Assembly (NCBI GenBank): GCA_021651055.1
Contig: JAJHOH010000001.1
Span: forward strand, 248,001-312,000
Direction of reading: 5' to 3'
Origin: Candidatus Manganitrophus morganii
GTDB lineage: Bacteria > Nitrospirota > Nitrospiria > SBBL01 > Manganitrophaceae
Length of the DNA: 64,000 nucleotides
This document shows, piece by piece, positions 27,235 through 34,601 of this stretch. Within the stretch, counting starts at the first letter, position 1. Every line of letters starts with the position of its first letter. A program made the translations under genes and the position numbers. The notes under the pieces are model-generated. The model saw only the letters and a list, made by a program, of their open reading frames with translations. It searched no databases and was not told where the DNA came from.

Positions 27235-28681
27235 CAATTTGAGATCCCCCCCGCGCTCCGACCGCAGACAACGGCGGACTCTCAATTCGATTCCGTCCCT
27301 TCTTTTTGGCGGCATACAACGCCTGATCGGCCAATCGGAAAAGATCTTCCGGTGTTTTGATCAACGAGGCGGGACACTGAGCGATTCCCATGCTGATTGT
27401 AATGCGGACAGTTTGATCGCCGCACTGAAAGAGCGCGGTCCGGATGCGCTTCCGAATTCGTTGCGCCGCAATCATCGCTTCCTGAAGATTTGTCTTCGGC
27501 AGAACCACGACCAATTCATCTCCGCCGTAACGGGCGACGGTATCGACATCACGAACGCTCTTGATGATGAGCTGAGAGATTTCCCGGAGCACCTGGTCGC
27601 CGACCAGATGTCCGAAACCATCGTTGATCTCCTTGAAATTATCGACATCAATGAGGATGAGCGCCAGAGACGTCTCGTAACGCGCCGTTCTTTTAAACTC
27701 TCGATTGACCACATTCAAAAAGGCGCGCCGATTCAAGAGAGAGGTTAATTCATCTTTAGACGCCAACTCCTGCACTTCCTGATGAATCTCGGCATTTCGA
27801 ATGGCCAATGAAATAGAGGTCGAGATCATGGCAAGAATTCTCGATTGATAATCGTTAAATACCTCCTTCGAAAATCGAATCAACCTCAAAATCCCGATCT
27901 TTTCCGTCGCGACCCGGAGGGGAACCAATATCTCAGCCCCCCCCTTGCGAACAATCGGTCCCGATGGAAGATCCCCCTTCTCAAGCAGCTGTTGCGCGCT
28001 TCGGATGGTGTCGGAGGAGACCCGCTCGAGAAAAGCAGCCGACTTTTGTTGATCGGTATAGATCTGCACTTTCTGCCCGTTTTTGAGAAAGAGACAAGCG
28101 ATGTCATACGGAATAACTTTTCGCAAATTGACGGTCAGTGATTGTGCGACTTCCTCAATTTCGAGCGATTCGCTTAAGGTTTGATTCAAGGTATAAAGCC
28201 GTCCGAGATCGTCGCTCCACTTCTGGAGATGATTTCGATCCTCCTCCAACTGTTTGTATGCAGAATCAAGCCGATCGGAGAGTTGAAGGATGCGGGTCAG
28301 TTTTTGTCGATTCTTTAAACCTTGCCGAATCATCCTCTCCAGTCGATCGAGAGGGCAGGGTGTTTTCAACATGTCGAAAATCCCGGCTCGAAGAAGCGCA
28401 GCGGCCTTATTCCCATCCGAAACGACTTCGGAAAGGAGAACACAGGCGGTGGATTGCATCGAGCGGAGCTTTTTCAGGAAATCGAAAATAGACGCGTGAG
28501 AAAGACCCCCGTCTAAAACAATGACATCAACTTTTCCGATATCGATTGCCTTAAAGAAAGACCCGATCTTCGAAGCCGAAAGAGAAGAAACGCCAAAACC
28601 GCGGCTTTTTAAAAACGAAATCTCTCCGTCTATTTTATCGAGGTTCTGGTGAATCAGAAGAATATGAGCCGATTCTTTCAT
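27218..28681 (-). CDS. Receiver-GAF-GGDEF diguanylate cyclase
   Basis: 487 residues. Domain order: receiver-like (1-120), short coiled coil, GAF (about 170-305) and GGDEF (about 325-480) with the active-site form GGDEL. Asp (VDVIVLDGG) and Lys (MLKTP) of the receiver are present, but the usual acidic pair near the N-terminus is replaced (LLIHQNLD), so phosphorylation may be impaired. GGDEL is a minor variant that can still be active. It makes cyclic di-GMP. ATG 28681 (GGAG 10 nt upstream) is preferred over a TTG at 28705. It is coupled to the PilZ gene downstream. Confidence 0.85.
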   Translation of the reverse strand: MKESAHILLIHQNLDKIDGEISFLKSRGFGVSSLSASKIGSFFKAIDIGKVDVIVLDGGLSHASIFDFLKKLRSMQSTACVLLSEVVSDGNKAAALLRAGIFDMLKTPCPLDRLERMIRQGLKNRQKLTRILQLSDRLDSAYKQLEEDRNHLQKWSDDLGRLYTLNQTLSESLEIEEVAQSLTVNLRKVIPYDIACLFLKNGQKVQIYTDQQKSAAFLERVSSDTIRSAQQLLEKGDLPSGPIVRKGGAEILVPLRVATEKIGILRLIRFSKEVFNDYQSRILAMISTSISLAIRNAEIHQEVQELASKDELTSLLNRRAFLNVVNREFKRTARYETSLALILIDVDNFKEINDGFGHLVGDQVLREISQLIIKSVRDVDTVARYGGDELVVVLPKTNLQEAMIAAQRIRKRIRTALFQCGDQTVRITISMGIAQCPASLIKTPEDLFRLADQALYAAKKKGRNRIESPPLSAVGARGGSQIDGIRR

Positions 28682-28809
28682 TATGAGCCTGCTCCGGGAT
28701 AACAAATTCTCTCAAGATATATGCAATGACTATACCAAACTAGGCAAGAATGATTTCTTCTTCTCTCCGAGCACTTTTATCGCAGGAAAATATTTATCAG
28801 AAGGGATTC

Positions 28810-29367
28810 TTACTTTACCTGATTGATGGGACCGGTCCGAGTATAAATTTGCAGGAGCTGACGTTGGAGGGCTTGGAGCAATTCCAAGTTTCTATTTTCC
28901 CCTCCTAAATTTTCATCAGGAGGATTTTCTTTCATTTTCTGATGGACCATCTTCAACTCATCGAAAAGCTTTTTGTTTTCCTTGATTAACTTGATCCGTT
29001 CAACTGCATTTTTGACGGCGATATAAAGCTCCTCGATTCGGAAGGGCTTTGTTAAATAATCGTAGGCCCCCTCCCGGACCGCCTCGATGGCCGAGTCAAG
29101 GGAGGCATACCCCGTCATAAAGATGACGATCGTTTCGGGAGATCTCTCTCGAATCTGCCGGAGCAATTCGATGCCCCCCATCCCAGGCATCTTAAGGTCC
29201 GTTAGAACGAGGTCGAAATGTTCCGCGTCAAACATTTGACAGGCCTGACGGCCGTTTTTGGCGATTTTGACCTGAAAGCCGCGACTCGCCAAGGCAATCC
29301 TGAGGACCTCTTGCGGTCCATCTTCATCATCCACGACGAGGATTTGAATCGACTCTTGTCCCGGCAT
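28810..29367 (-). CDS. Response regulator with receiver domain and coiled-coil tail
   Basis: 185 residues from ATG 29367, preceded by AGGGGA. The receiver is canonical: VVDDED (acidic pair), phospho-acceptor Asp in LTDLKMPGMGG, Thr in FMTGYAS and Lys in YLTKPF. After residue 125 there is only a helical, coiled-coil-like tail of about 60 residues and no DNA-binding or enzymatic output. It may act through protein contacts, like a CheY-type or stand-alone NtrC-receiver regulator. The cognate kinase is not in the window. Confidence 0.85.
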   Translation of the reverse strand: MPGQESIQILVVDDEDGPQEVLRIALASRGFQVKIAKNGRQACQMFDAEHFDLVLTDLKMPGMGGIELLRQIRERSPETIVIFMTGYASLDSAIEAVREGAYDYLTKPFRIEELYIAVKNAVERIKLIKENKKLFDELKMVHQKMKENPPDENLGGENRNLELLQALQRQLLQIYTRTGPINQVK

Positions 29368-29427
29368 TTTTTCCCCTGTATTGCTTATCTTCTCCACCTA
29401 ATATGGAGGTGCAAGATCTTCGCCTGG

Positions 29428-29601
29428 TTATCTTTCCTCGGATTGGGGAATTTCCTCTAATCTCTTTTTCGCTTCGGGAGAAATGGTCACACGGTCGCGA
29501 GAAGACAAACTTTCCTGTTCTTTTGAAATTGATTCAACTTCTTTCGAATTGAAAAGGTAAAAGTACGTTCTCAGAACATTATGGATTTGATGAACGGTCA
29601 T
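29428..29601 (-). CDS. 57-residue protein with a FlgM-like DRVxIS motif
   Basis: ATG 29601 to TAA 29428. The protein has an aromatic, helical N-terminus (VHQIHNVLRTYFYLF) and a C-terminal half with RDRVTISPEAKKRL. The pattern DRVxISxEAKxxxxL also occurs in FlgM of this window (57297-57608), but the C-terminal sigma-binding helices of FlgM are absent. Only a weak GGGGT precedes the start. It lies between fliT and the response regulator on the same strand. Compatible length, frame without stops and motif support a real gene; function is unknown. Confidence 0.65.
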   Translation of the reverse strand: MTVHQIHNVLRTYFYLFNSKEVESISKEQESLSSRDRVTISPEAKKRLEEIPQSEER

Positions 29602-29722
29602 TTCGATGAAGACCCCGGCGTAAGGGCACGCTATCTTTCAACAGAATGATTAAACCGCGATGCTTGTTCTAACTTTTTCGTCGACTAACAACACGGATGT
29701 AGGCGAGAGGAATCGGCAGGAG

Positions 29723-30049
29723 TTATCCTCCGGAATGCTGGTGATAGGCTTGAAACATTTTCTTTCCATCATTGTAATTCTTTTGCAGCGCTCCCATCTT
29801 CTCCTCGATCAACGATTGCATCTCTCCATTCATTTCGAGGCATTGACGAATCAGATCGGACCAGCGCACCCGCTCGGAGAGGTCGGTCATAAAGGTATCA
29901 TCGAGCGCCATCAACTCTTTCAGCAGCTCTTCGCGGCGCTCCCCGATTTGAGCAATGCGGTCCCATTCATCGTTTCTAACGCTTTCTAACATCTGCTGTG
30001 TTAATACTCTGAACATCTCATACTCTTTGATGAGCTCCTCCGCACCCAT
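29723..30049 (-). CDS. fliT: Flagellar protein FliT-like chaperone
   Basis: 108 residues, almost entirely helical and charged, as in FliT, the export chaperone of the filament cap protein FliD. Start ATG 30049 is chosen because GGAAAGG lies 9 nt upstream; an ATG at 30067 would overlap the fliS end by 14 nt. Sequence identity with known FliT is too low to judge by eye; assignment rests on size, composition and the conserved order fliD-fliS-fliT. Confidence 0.7.
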   Translation of the reverse strand: MGAEELIKEYEMFRVLTQQMLESVRNDEWDRIAQIGERREELLKELMALDDTFMTDLSERVRWSDLIRQCLEMNGEMQSLIEEKMGALQKNYNDGKKMFQAYHQHSGG

Positions 30050-30053
30050 GGCG

Positions 30054-30512
30054 CTAGACCTTTCCATAACTGCCTGTAACGGTCTGCTGCGGGTGAGGTT
30101 CAGGAGCGCTCTCCGCCACCGTTTGCTGAAGGTTGATCGCAGCCCACCCGCTTCTTAACTCGGTCAGTAGCTGTCCCACGTGGCTTAAATCCTCCGGATT
30201 GTTGTCGATACTGGCATTGAGCAACTCAACGGTCATGTGCGCGTATAAAAGCCCCAGGCTCGCCGCGATTTCCCCGCCCACTTCATAGTTCAAGCTGCTG
30301 GCCAGTTCCCCGATAATGGCAATCGCCTTGGAAACCGCCCGGCCTTTTTCTGAATAATTTTGATCGAGCATATATTCATTGGCGGAATGAACCGCTTCGA
30401 TCGCCCCGTCAAATAACATCAGTATCAACTTGTGTGGGTCGGCGGTAGGCGCCGCGGTTTGGAGGCTGGCCTGAACATAGGCGTTCATCGGGTAATTGGG
30501 ACTGAGATTCAT
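30054..30512 (-). CDS. fliS: Flagellin export chaperone FliS
   Basis: 152 residues from ATG 30512 (GGAG 8 nt upstream). It begins with YPMNAYVQASLQTAAPTADPHKLILMLFDGAIEAV, the FliS N-terminus, and continues as a four-helix bundle with the conserved LLYAHMTVELLNASI stretch. It binds the flagellin C-terminus before export. A longer open frame to 30569 overlaps the space after fliD and has no better start. It follows fliD by about 60 nt. Confidence 0.92.
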   Translation of the reverse strand: MNLSPNYPMNAYVQASLQTAAPTADPHKLILMLFDGAIEAVHSANEYMLDQNYSEKGRAVSKAIAIIGELASSLNYEVGGEIAASLGLLYAHMTVELLNASIDNNPEDLSHVGQLLTELRSGWAAINLQQTVAESAPEPHPQQTVTGSYGKV

Positions 30513-30573
30513 TGTGTCGGCTCCGTCGTGTTGGTGTGAGTGGCGCTCCTTTAAATGGCGTTCAGACAAAATA

Positions 30574-32010
30574 TCATCCGCCGGATGAGTCGCTTCCGTT
30601 TGTGATCGCCGCGAGCCGCTGCGATAAAAAGTTGCCGCTCGCCTGAAGTTGTGAAATCGTCTGCTCCAAGGCGGAAAATTGCCTTCTGTAGGTCGCCTCG
30701 ATCGTTTGAAGCCGGAAGGTCAGGTTGTCGATGTTCCTTTGAACCCCCTTGCTCGAAATGTTCAGCCCATCATTGCGCGCGGGAATCTGGACATTGATAA
30801 AATCGGTCACCGTCTCTTCAAGCGCCTCCGCCATGCCGTCAAAAGTATCGATCACCCCCTGTCGGTCGGCTTCGATTGCGGCATCCAAAATTTCTGTGTC
30901 CAAAGAAAGCGCCCCTTGCGAATCATGGCTCAAGCCGAGGCTCGCCGGGCTCTTTCCGGCATAGAGGGAGGTGATCGCTGAATTCAATCGATTGATAATT
31001 CCATTCGCGGTGCTGTCCCCCGCCAGAAGAACCGATCTCCCCGGCGTGGGTTTAGAGAGACCTCTGGCAAGCCCCATAACCGTGTTATACGCCCCGACGA
31101 ATGCGTTGACATTATCCTTTATCTTTTGTGTATCCTTCGAAACGGTGAGGGTCAATGTGTTCCCGTCCGAGTCGTTTAATAAATTCAGGGTGACCCCGGT
31201 GAAAATGTCGGTGATGGTGTTGGCGTTCCGGGTAATGGTCAACCCATCTACCAGCAAAGAGGCGTCGACCGCCGCTTGGGATTGCGTCATGTTGGTGATA
31301 CCGCCGGTCACCGCCCCGGCCGCATCATACGTTGCGTTCAGGGCGAGTTTGGAAAGTCCCGTCGTATCCGACTCGGCCCCTGCCTCCGAATAGACCCCGT
31401 CATTGTCTTCATCCGCTTGGAGGATGATCCGGTTGGACGCCCCAGTAGTGTTCGAGGAGAGGATGAGTCTGTACCCGGTTCCATCGTTCACAATGGAGGC
31501 CGTCACCCCCGCCTCTGCGTCGTTAATCGCGTCCCGTACGCCGTTCAGCGTATTATTCGTCGCATCGACCGTCACCTCGACGGCGGTAGTAGAACCGACC
31601 TGTATTCTTAGCTTCTGCGACGCAACCGAGGAAAGATCGGCGACTTCAGATCCGTCCGAAAGAAACGTCTCTGAATAAACGCTTTGTTTCGTGGCGAGAT
31701 TGCTTACCCTGATATTATACGTCCCCTCCGAAGCGGAGGTATCGGCGGTGGCGGTGAAAACGGCTGAATCCGAGGAAGAAGCGGTCATCCCCTCGATCGA
31801 TGCCGATTTAAGGGAAGAAAGGGAGGTCTTCAACTTGGAAAGGGTGCTCGAAAGATTTCCATAGGCGGTGATCTTCGATTCAAAAGCGGCCTTTCTGTTG
31901 GTCAGCGACTGAAGCGGCTGTCTTTCGACAATCATCAACTGACTGATAATAGTAGTGGTCTCTATGCCGGTGATGTTGGATAACATTCCGGAAAGGGGGT
32001 TCGTCGCCAT
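30574..32010 (-). CDS. fliD: Flagellar filament cap protein FliD
   Basis: 478 residues, flagellar hook-associated protein 2. N-terminal domain with SGLSN-like start (PLSGMLSNITGIETTTIISQLM), central Thr/Ser-rich variable domains and a coiled-coil C-terminus (about 410-470, IEATYRRQFSALEQTISQLQ) that docks at the filament tip. Normal length. It starts one base after the flaG stop, so the two are coupled. Confidence 0.95.
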   Translation of the reverse strand: MATNPLSGMLSNITGIETTTIISQLMIVERQPLQSLTNRKAAFESKITAYGNLSSTLSKLKTSLSSLKSASIEGMTASSSDSAVFTATADTSASEGTYNIRVSNLATKQSVYSETFLSDGSEVADLSSVASQKLRIQVGSTTAVEVTVDATNNTLNGVRDAINDAEAGVTASIVNDGTGYRLILSSNTTGASNRIILQADEDNDGVYSEAGAESDTTGLSKLALNATYDAAGAVTGGITNMTQSQAAVDASLLVDGLTITRNANTITDIFTGVTLNLLNDSDGNTLTLTVSKDTQKIKDNVNAFVGAYNTVMGLARGLSKPTPGRSVLLAGDSTANGIINRLNSAITSLYAGKSPASLGLSHDSQGALSLDTEILDAAIEADRQGVIDTFDGMAEALEETVTDFINVQIPARNDGLNISSKGVQRNIDNLTFRLQTIEATYRRQFSALEQTISQLQASGNFLSQRLAAITNGSDSSGG

Positions 32011-32340
32011 TTATGCCTCAAGGTGGAATAGGGTTTTGCTGTTTTCTAAAAGCGTTTCCGCCATTTTCAAATACTCTGCCGGCGGGATCTGTTTGACGAC
32101 ATTCCCTTCAGCGTCTTTAATTCTGATCACCACATTCTTGTTCTCATCAATCGCAAAAAATGCCTTAAAAGCGATGGTTTCAAAGTTTGTGGCTGCAGGA
32201 GCACTTTGAGCATCCTGATGCTTCGCGCTGATCTGCGCTGCCACCTGTTCTTTTTTTTGGACGTTCTTCCCACCCTTTTTGGTCCGGCCAATCTCGGGAA
32301 CAATGGAGGGAGAGCCCGCGTCTATGCTTTTTATCTCCAT
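32011..32340 (-). CDS. flaG: FlaG family flagellar protein
   Basis: 109 residues. The basic, low-complexity N-terminus is followed by the FlaG core (about 55-105): FAIDENKNVVIRIKDAEGNVVKQIPP. FlaG affects filament length in other bacteria. It lies immediately before fliD. No promoter is evident in the 52 nt after fliC, so some read-through past the fliC terminator or a hidden promoter is needed. Confidence 0.85.
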   Translation of the reverse strand: MEIKSIDAGSPSIVPEIGRTKKGGKNVQKKEQVAAQISAKHQDAQSAPAATNFETIAFKAFFAIDENKNVVIRIKDAEGNVVKQIPPAEYLKMAETLLENSKTLFHLEA

Positions 32341-32350
32341 ATTATCTCAA

Positions 32351-32378
32351 AAGGGGGTGGGGAACCCCCACCCCCCTT
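32351..32378 (-). terminator. GC-rich terminator after fliC
   Basis: A long stem with G5TG4 and C5AC5-type arms and a 2-nt loop; on the minus strand it is followed by TTTTGAG. It lies 15-40 nt after the fliC stop, a place where strong termination lets flagellin be made far above flaG-fliD. Confidence 0.7.
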
Positions 32379-32392
32379 CCTCCTTGACTGAG

Positions 32393-33925
32393 TTATGCTC
32401 CTTGTAATAGCGCCAACACCTGCTGAGGCAGGGTGTTCGCTTGAGCGAGGATCGAGATACCGGCTTGCTGTGTGATGAGCGATTTTGTTAAGTTCGCGGT
32501 TTCTGCCGCGAAATCGGTGTCCATGATTCGGGATCTCGCTGCAGTGGTATTTTCATTGGCATTCATGATGTTGGCAATGGTCGACTGAAGCCTGTTCATG
32601 ACGGCACCGAGTTTGGATCTTTCGGCGTTGAGGCTGTCCAATCCCTGCTTCGCCGCCAAGATCGCCAGGTTGGCGCTCCCGACCGTATTGACGGTCACCG
32701 AGTTGATCGACGCGCTGCCGCTGATCGAAATCGACGCGGCCGCAGAGCCGAAACCAAGCCCGAGGGTATCCGAGGCGGCGTTGGTCGCCGCGCTGGTTGT
32801 CCCCAAGGGGGTGCTGACGATGATCTGTCCATTCTGCCCCGCGGAGACACTCCCTCCGGTTGCCCCGAAGTAAGCGACCGCCGCGCTCCCCGCTCCGGCG
32901 TTCACCGTTGCAATGGCCACGGTGATCGCCGCGCCGGTCGTATTGACCAGCGCGATGCTGGCGGTATTCGCAGAACCGACATCAAAGGTGCCGAGCACAA
33001 TGGCATAAACCCCCGTGGAGGCTGTTTTGGCGTTGATCGCCGAAGCGAGGGCGGCGGCCACCACGGAACCGCTCGAAAGCGCCCCCAACGAGGTTGAGCC
33101 GATGGCGATACCATTGATCGTAATATAGCCGCTGTTAACATCGCCTGCGCTCGCGTTACCGGTCGCTGCGGTTCCGACATAGGCATTCCCGAAGGAAAAT
33201 GCGGTCACATTAGTCGACCCGGTAAATTGATTGACCCGGTTAATGATGGAGAGACTGTTGTTCTTCGCATCGCTTTGGGTAATGGCGTTTCCTAAATCGA
33301 CCCCGGCCAATGTCGCGGACGCTGAGATACCGTTCGCCCGGAGGGTGGCCCCCGCGACCGCACTCGCGATCACCGTTCGGTTAGTGGCGGTGTCGGTAAA
33401 ATCGGTCCTCGATGACTGGACACCCAACGTGTCGGGCGACACGTTGGTGGTCGAGATCGAGATTGTCTCATTGACCTCGATCCCCACCTGGAAGGCGCCG
33501 CTGAACGCCTGGTTCAAGAAGGTTTCCCCATTGAATCGGGTCTGGCTGACCACCCTGTTCAATTCAGAAACCAGCTGGGCGACCTCCTGGTTCATGGAAC
33601 TCCGATCGGTCGATGTATTGTAGCTCGCCGCCTGGTTGGCCAATTCATAAATTCTCTGAAGGTTGTTGAGCATCTCCCCCATGGCACCTTCCGCCGTCTG
33701 AGCGAAAGAAACGCCGTCGTTGGCATTTCTCGCGGCGACGGTGAGACCGTTGATCGACCGGGTCATCCGGGTGGCGATGGCCAAACCGGCCGCGTCGTCC
33801 CTGGAAGAGTTGATTCGAAGGCCCGAAGAGAGGCGCTGCATCGACGTCATCAACGGTCTTTCCGTTTTAGATAGGTTCCCCTGCGCGATGACTGAAAACA
33901 TGTTGGTATTAACTGTTAAAGCCAT
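32393..33925 (-). CDS. fliC: Flagellin
   Basis: 510 residues from ATG 33925 with AAGGAGG 7 nt upstream. The conserved D0/D1 N-terminus (ALTVNTNMFSVIAQ, RLSSGLRINSSRDDAAGLAIA) and C-terminus (DTDFAAETANLTKSLI, ending LPQQVLALLQGA) flank a long Ala/Thr/Ser/Gly-rich variable region (about 180-420) that would be surface-exposed and offers many Ser/Thr sites for O-glycosylation. It is the only flagellin gene in the window. A sigma-28 promoter and CsrA-type sites lie upstream; the glycan locus follows beyond fliW. Confidence 0.96.
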   Translation of the reverse strand: MALTVNTNMFSVIAQGNLSKTERPLMTSMQRLSSGLRINSSRDDAAGLAIATRMTRSINGLTVAARNANDGVSFAQTAEGAMGEMLNNLQRIYELANQAASYNTSTDRSSMNQEVAQLVSELNRVVSQTRFNGETFLNQAFSGAFQVGIEVNETISISTTNVSPDTLGVQSSRTDFTDTATNRTVIASAVAGATLRANGISASATLAGVDLGNAITQSDAKNNSLSIINRVNQFTGSTNVTAFSFGNAYVGTAATGNASAGDVNSGYITINGIAIGSTSLGALSSGSVVAAALASAINAKTASTGVYAIVLGTFDVGSANTASIALVNTTGAAITVAIATVNAGAGSAAVAYFGATGGSVSAGQNGQIIVSTPLGTTSAATNAASDTLGLGFGSAAASISISGSASINSVTVNTVGSANLAILAAKQGLDSLNAERSKLGAVMNRLQSTIANIMNANENTTAARSRIMDTDFAAETANLTKSLITQQAGISILAQANTLPQQVLALLQGA

Positions 33926-33932
33926 GAAAAGT

Positions 33933-34001
33933 CCTCCTTGAATTGTGTCGGGCCGGAACGCGCGATAAAACGCCCCAGACACCGCCGGGCCTCCTTGCCC
34001 G
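33933..34001 (-). promoter_or_regulatory. Paired CsrA-type binding sites in the fliC leader
   Basis: On the transcript the upstream site is a hairpin with a 5-bp stem CGGGC/GCCCG and loop AAGGAG (33986-34001), i.e. GGA exposed in a loop. The second copy of CAAGGAGG (33933-33940) is the Shine-Dalgarno of fliC. Two sites, one over the ribosome-binding site, match the arrangement known for flagellin mRNA control by CsrA and FliW in Bacillus. Confidence 0.65.
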
Positions 34002-34069
34002 AATGATTAAGACCCTGTTTCTCTTCTCCGAACGGGATTCCATAGGAATAGTGTTCCCGCTCCCTTTAC

Positions 34070-34096
34070 TTATCGGTTCGGAAAAGAAAAACTTTA
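34070..34096 (-). promoter_or_regulatory. Sigma-28 (FliA) promoter of fliC
   Basis: TAAAGTTT at 34089-34096, an 11-nt spacer, ACCGATAA at 34070-34077. This differs from the FliA consensus by one base. The predicted start is about 138 nt before the fliC ATG. The -35 box overlaps the end of the upstream fliW gene. Confidence 0.9.
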
Positions 34097-34546
34097 GGTT
34101 CGGCCGGAGGCGGCCGGCATCAATAGAGGCTCCCTGTGGCTATATTGCGTATCATTCAGAATGACTTGTTTTCCCACACGAATTTTGGCATTGATGACCA
34201 GCGGCGCCATAAAATTGGCGGTCATTTTAAGGGGGTCTTCTTGAGGAACATTCACAATGACCAGCAAGGCGAGCGACTCTCCCCCGTCAATTTCAAGATG
34301 CTTGAACTCTTCCAAGGGGACTTGAGGTTTGTAATCCGGATTGAAGAGCATCGGATCGGTCACGACAAAAGCAAGCTCCGGGTCCTCCACCGCTTGGAGC
34401 CAACCCAAGGGATGTCCTATATCATTCTCGATGAGGAAATACCGTTTCACATTCGGAAATCCCGGAATGCCGTCCGGAAAAGTAATCAGCTGATCCGATT
34501 CCACCTTCAGAGGTCCCAATTTCGCGCTGTTGACTTCGATGACCAT
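34094..34546 (-). CDS. fliW: Flagellar assembly factor FliW (copy near fliC)
   Basis: 150 residues. Typical FliW sequence: TFPDGIPGFPNVKRYFLI near 23-40, WLQAVEDPELAFVVTDP near 49-65 and the C-terminal NDTQYSHREPL. FliW binds flagellin and antagonises CsrA. It is clearly related to, but not identical with, the second FliW at 52952-53428, with differences spread over the whole length. It lies directly upstream of the fliC promoter and downstream of the glycosyltransferase gene. Confidence 0.93.
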   Translation of the reverse strand: MVIEVNSAKLGPLKVESDQLITFPDGIPGFPNVKRYFLIENDIGHPLGWLQAVEDPELAFVVTDPMLFNPDYKPQVPLEEFKHLEIDGGESLALLVIVNVPQEDPLKMTANFMAPLVINAKIRVGKQVILNDTQYSHREPLLMPAASGRT

Positions 34547-34601
34547 CGACTCCGATCTCCTATTCGGTTTCCATACTTGTGTAAGGCCTCCCGCTTGTGC
34601 A

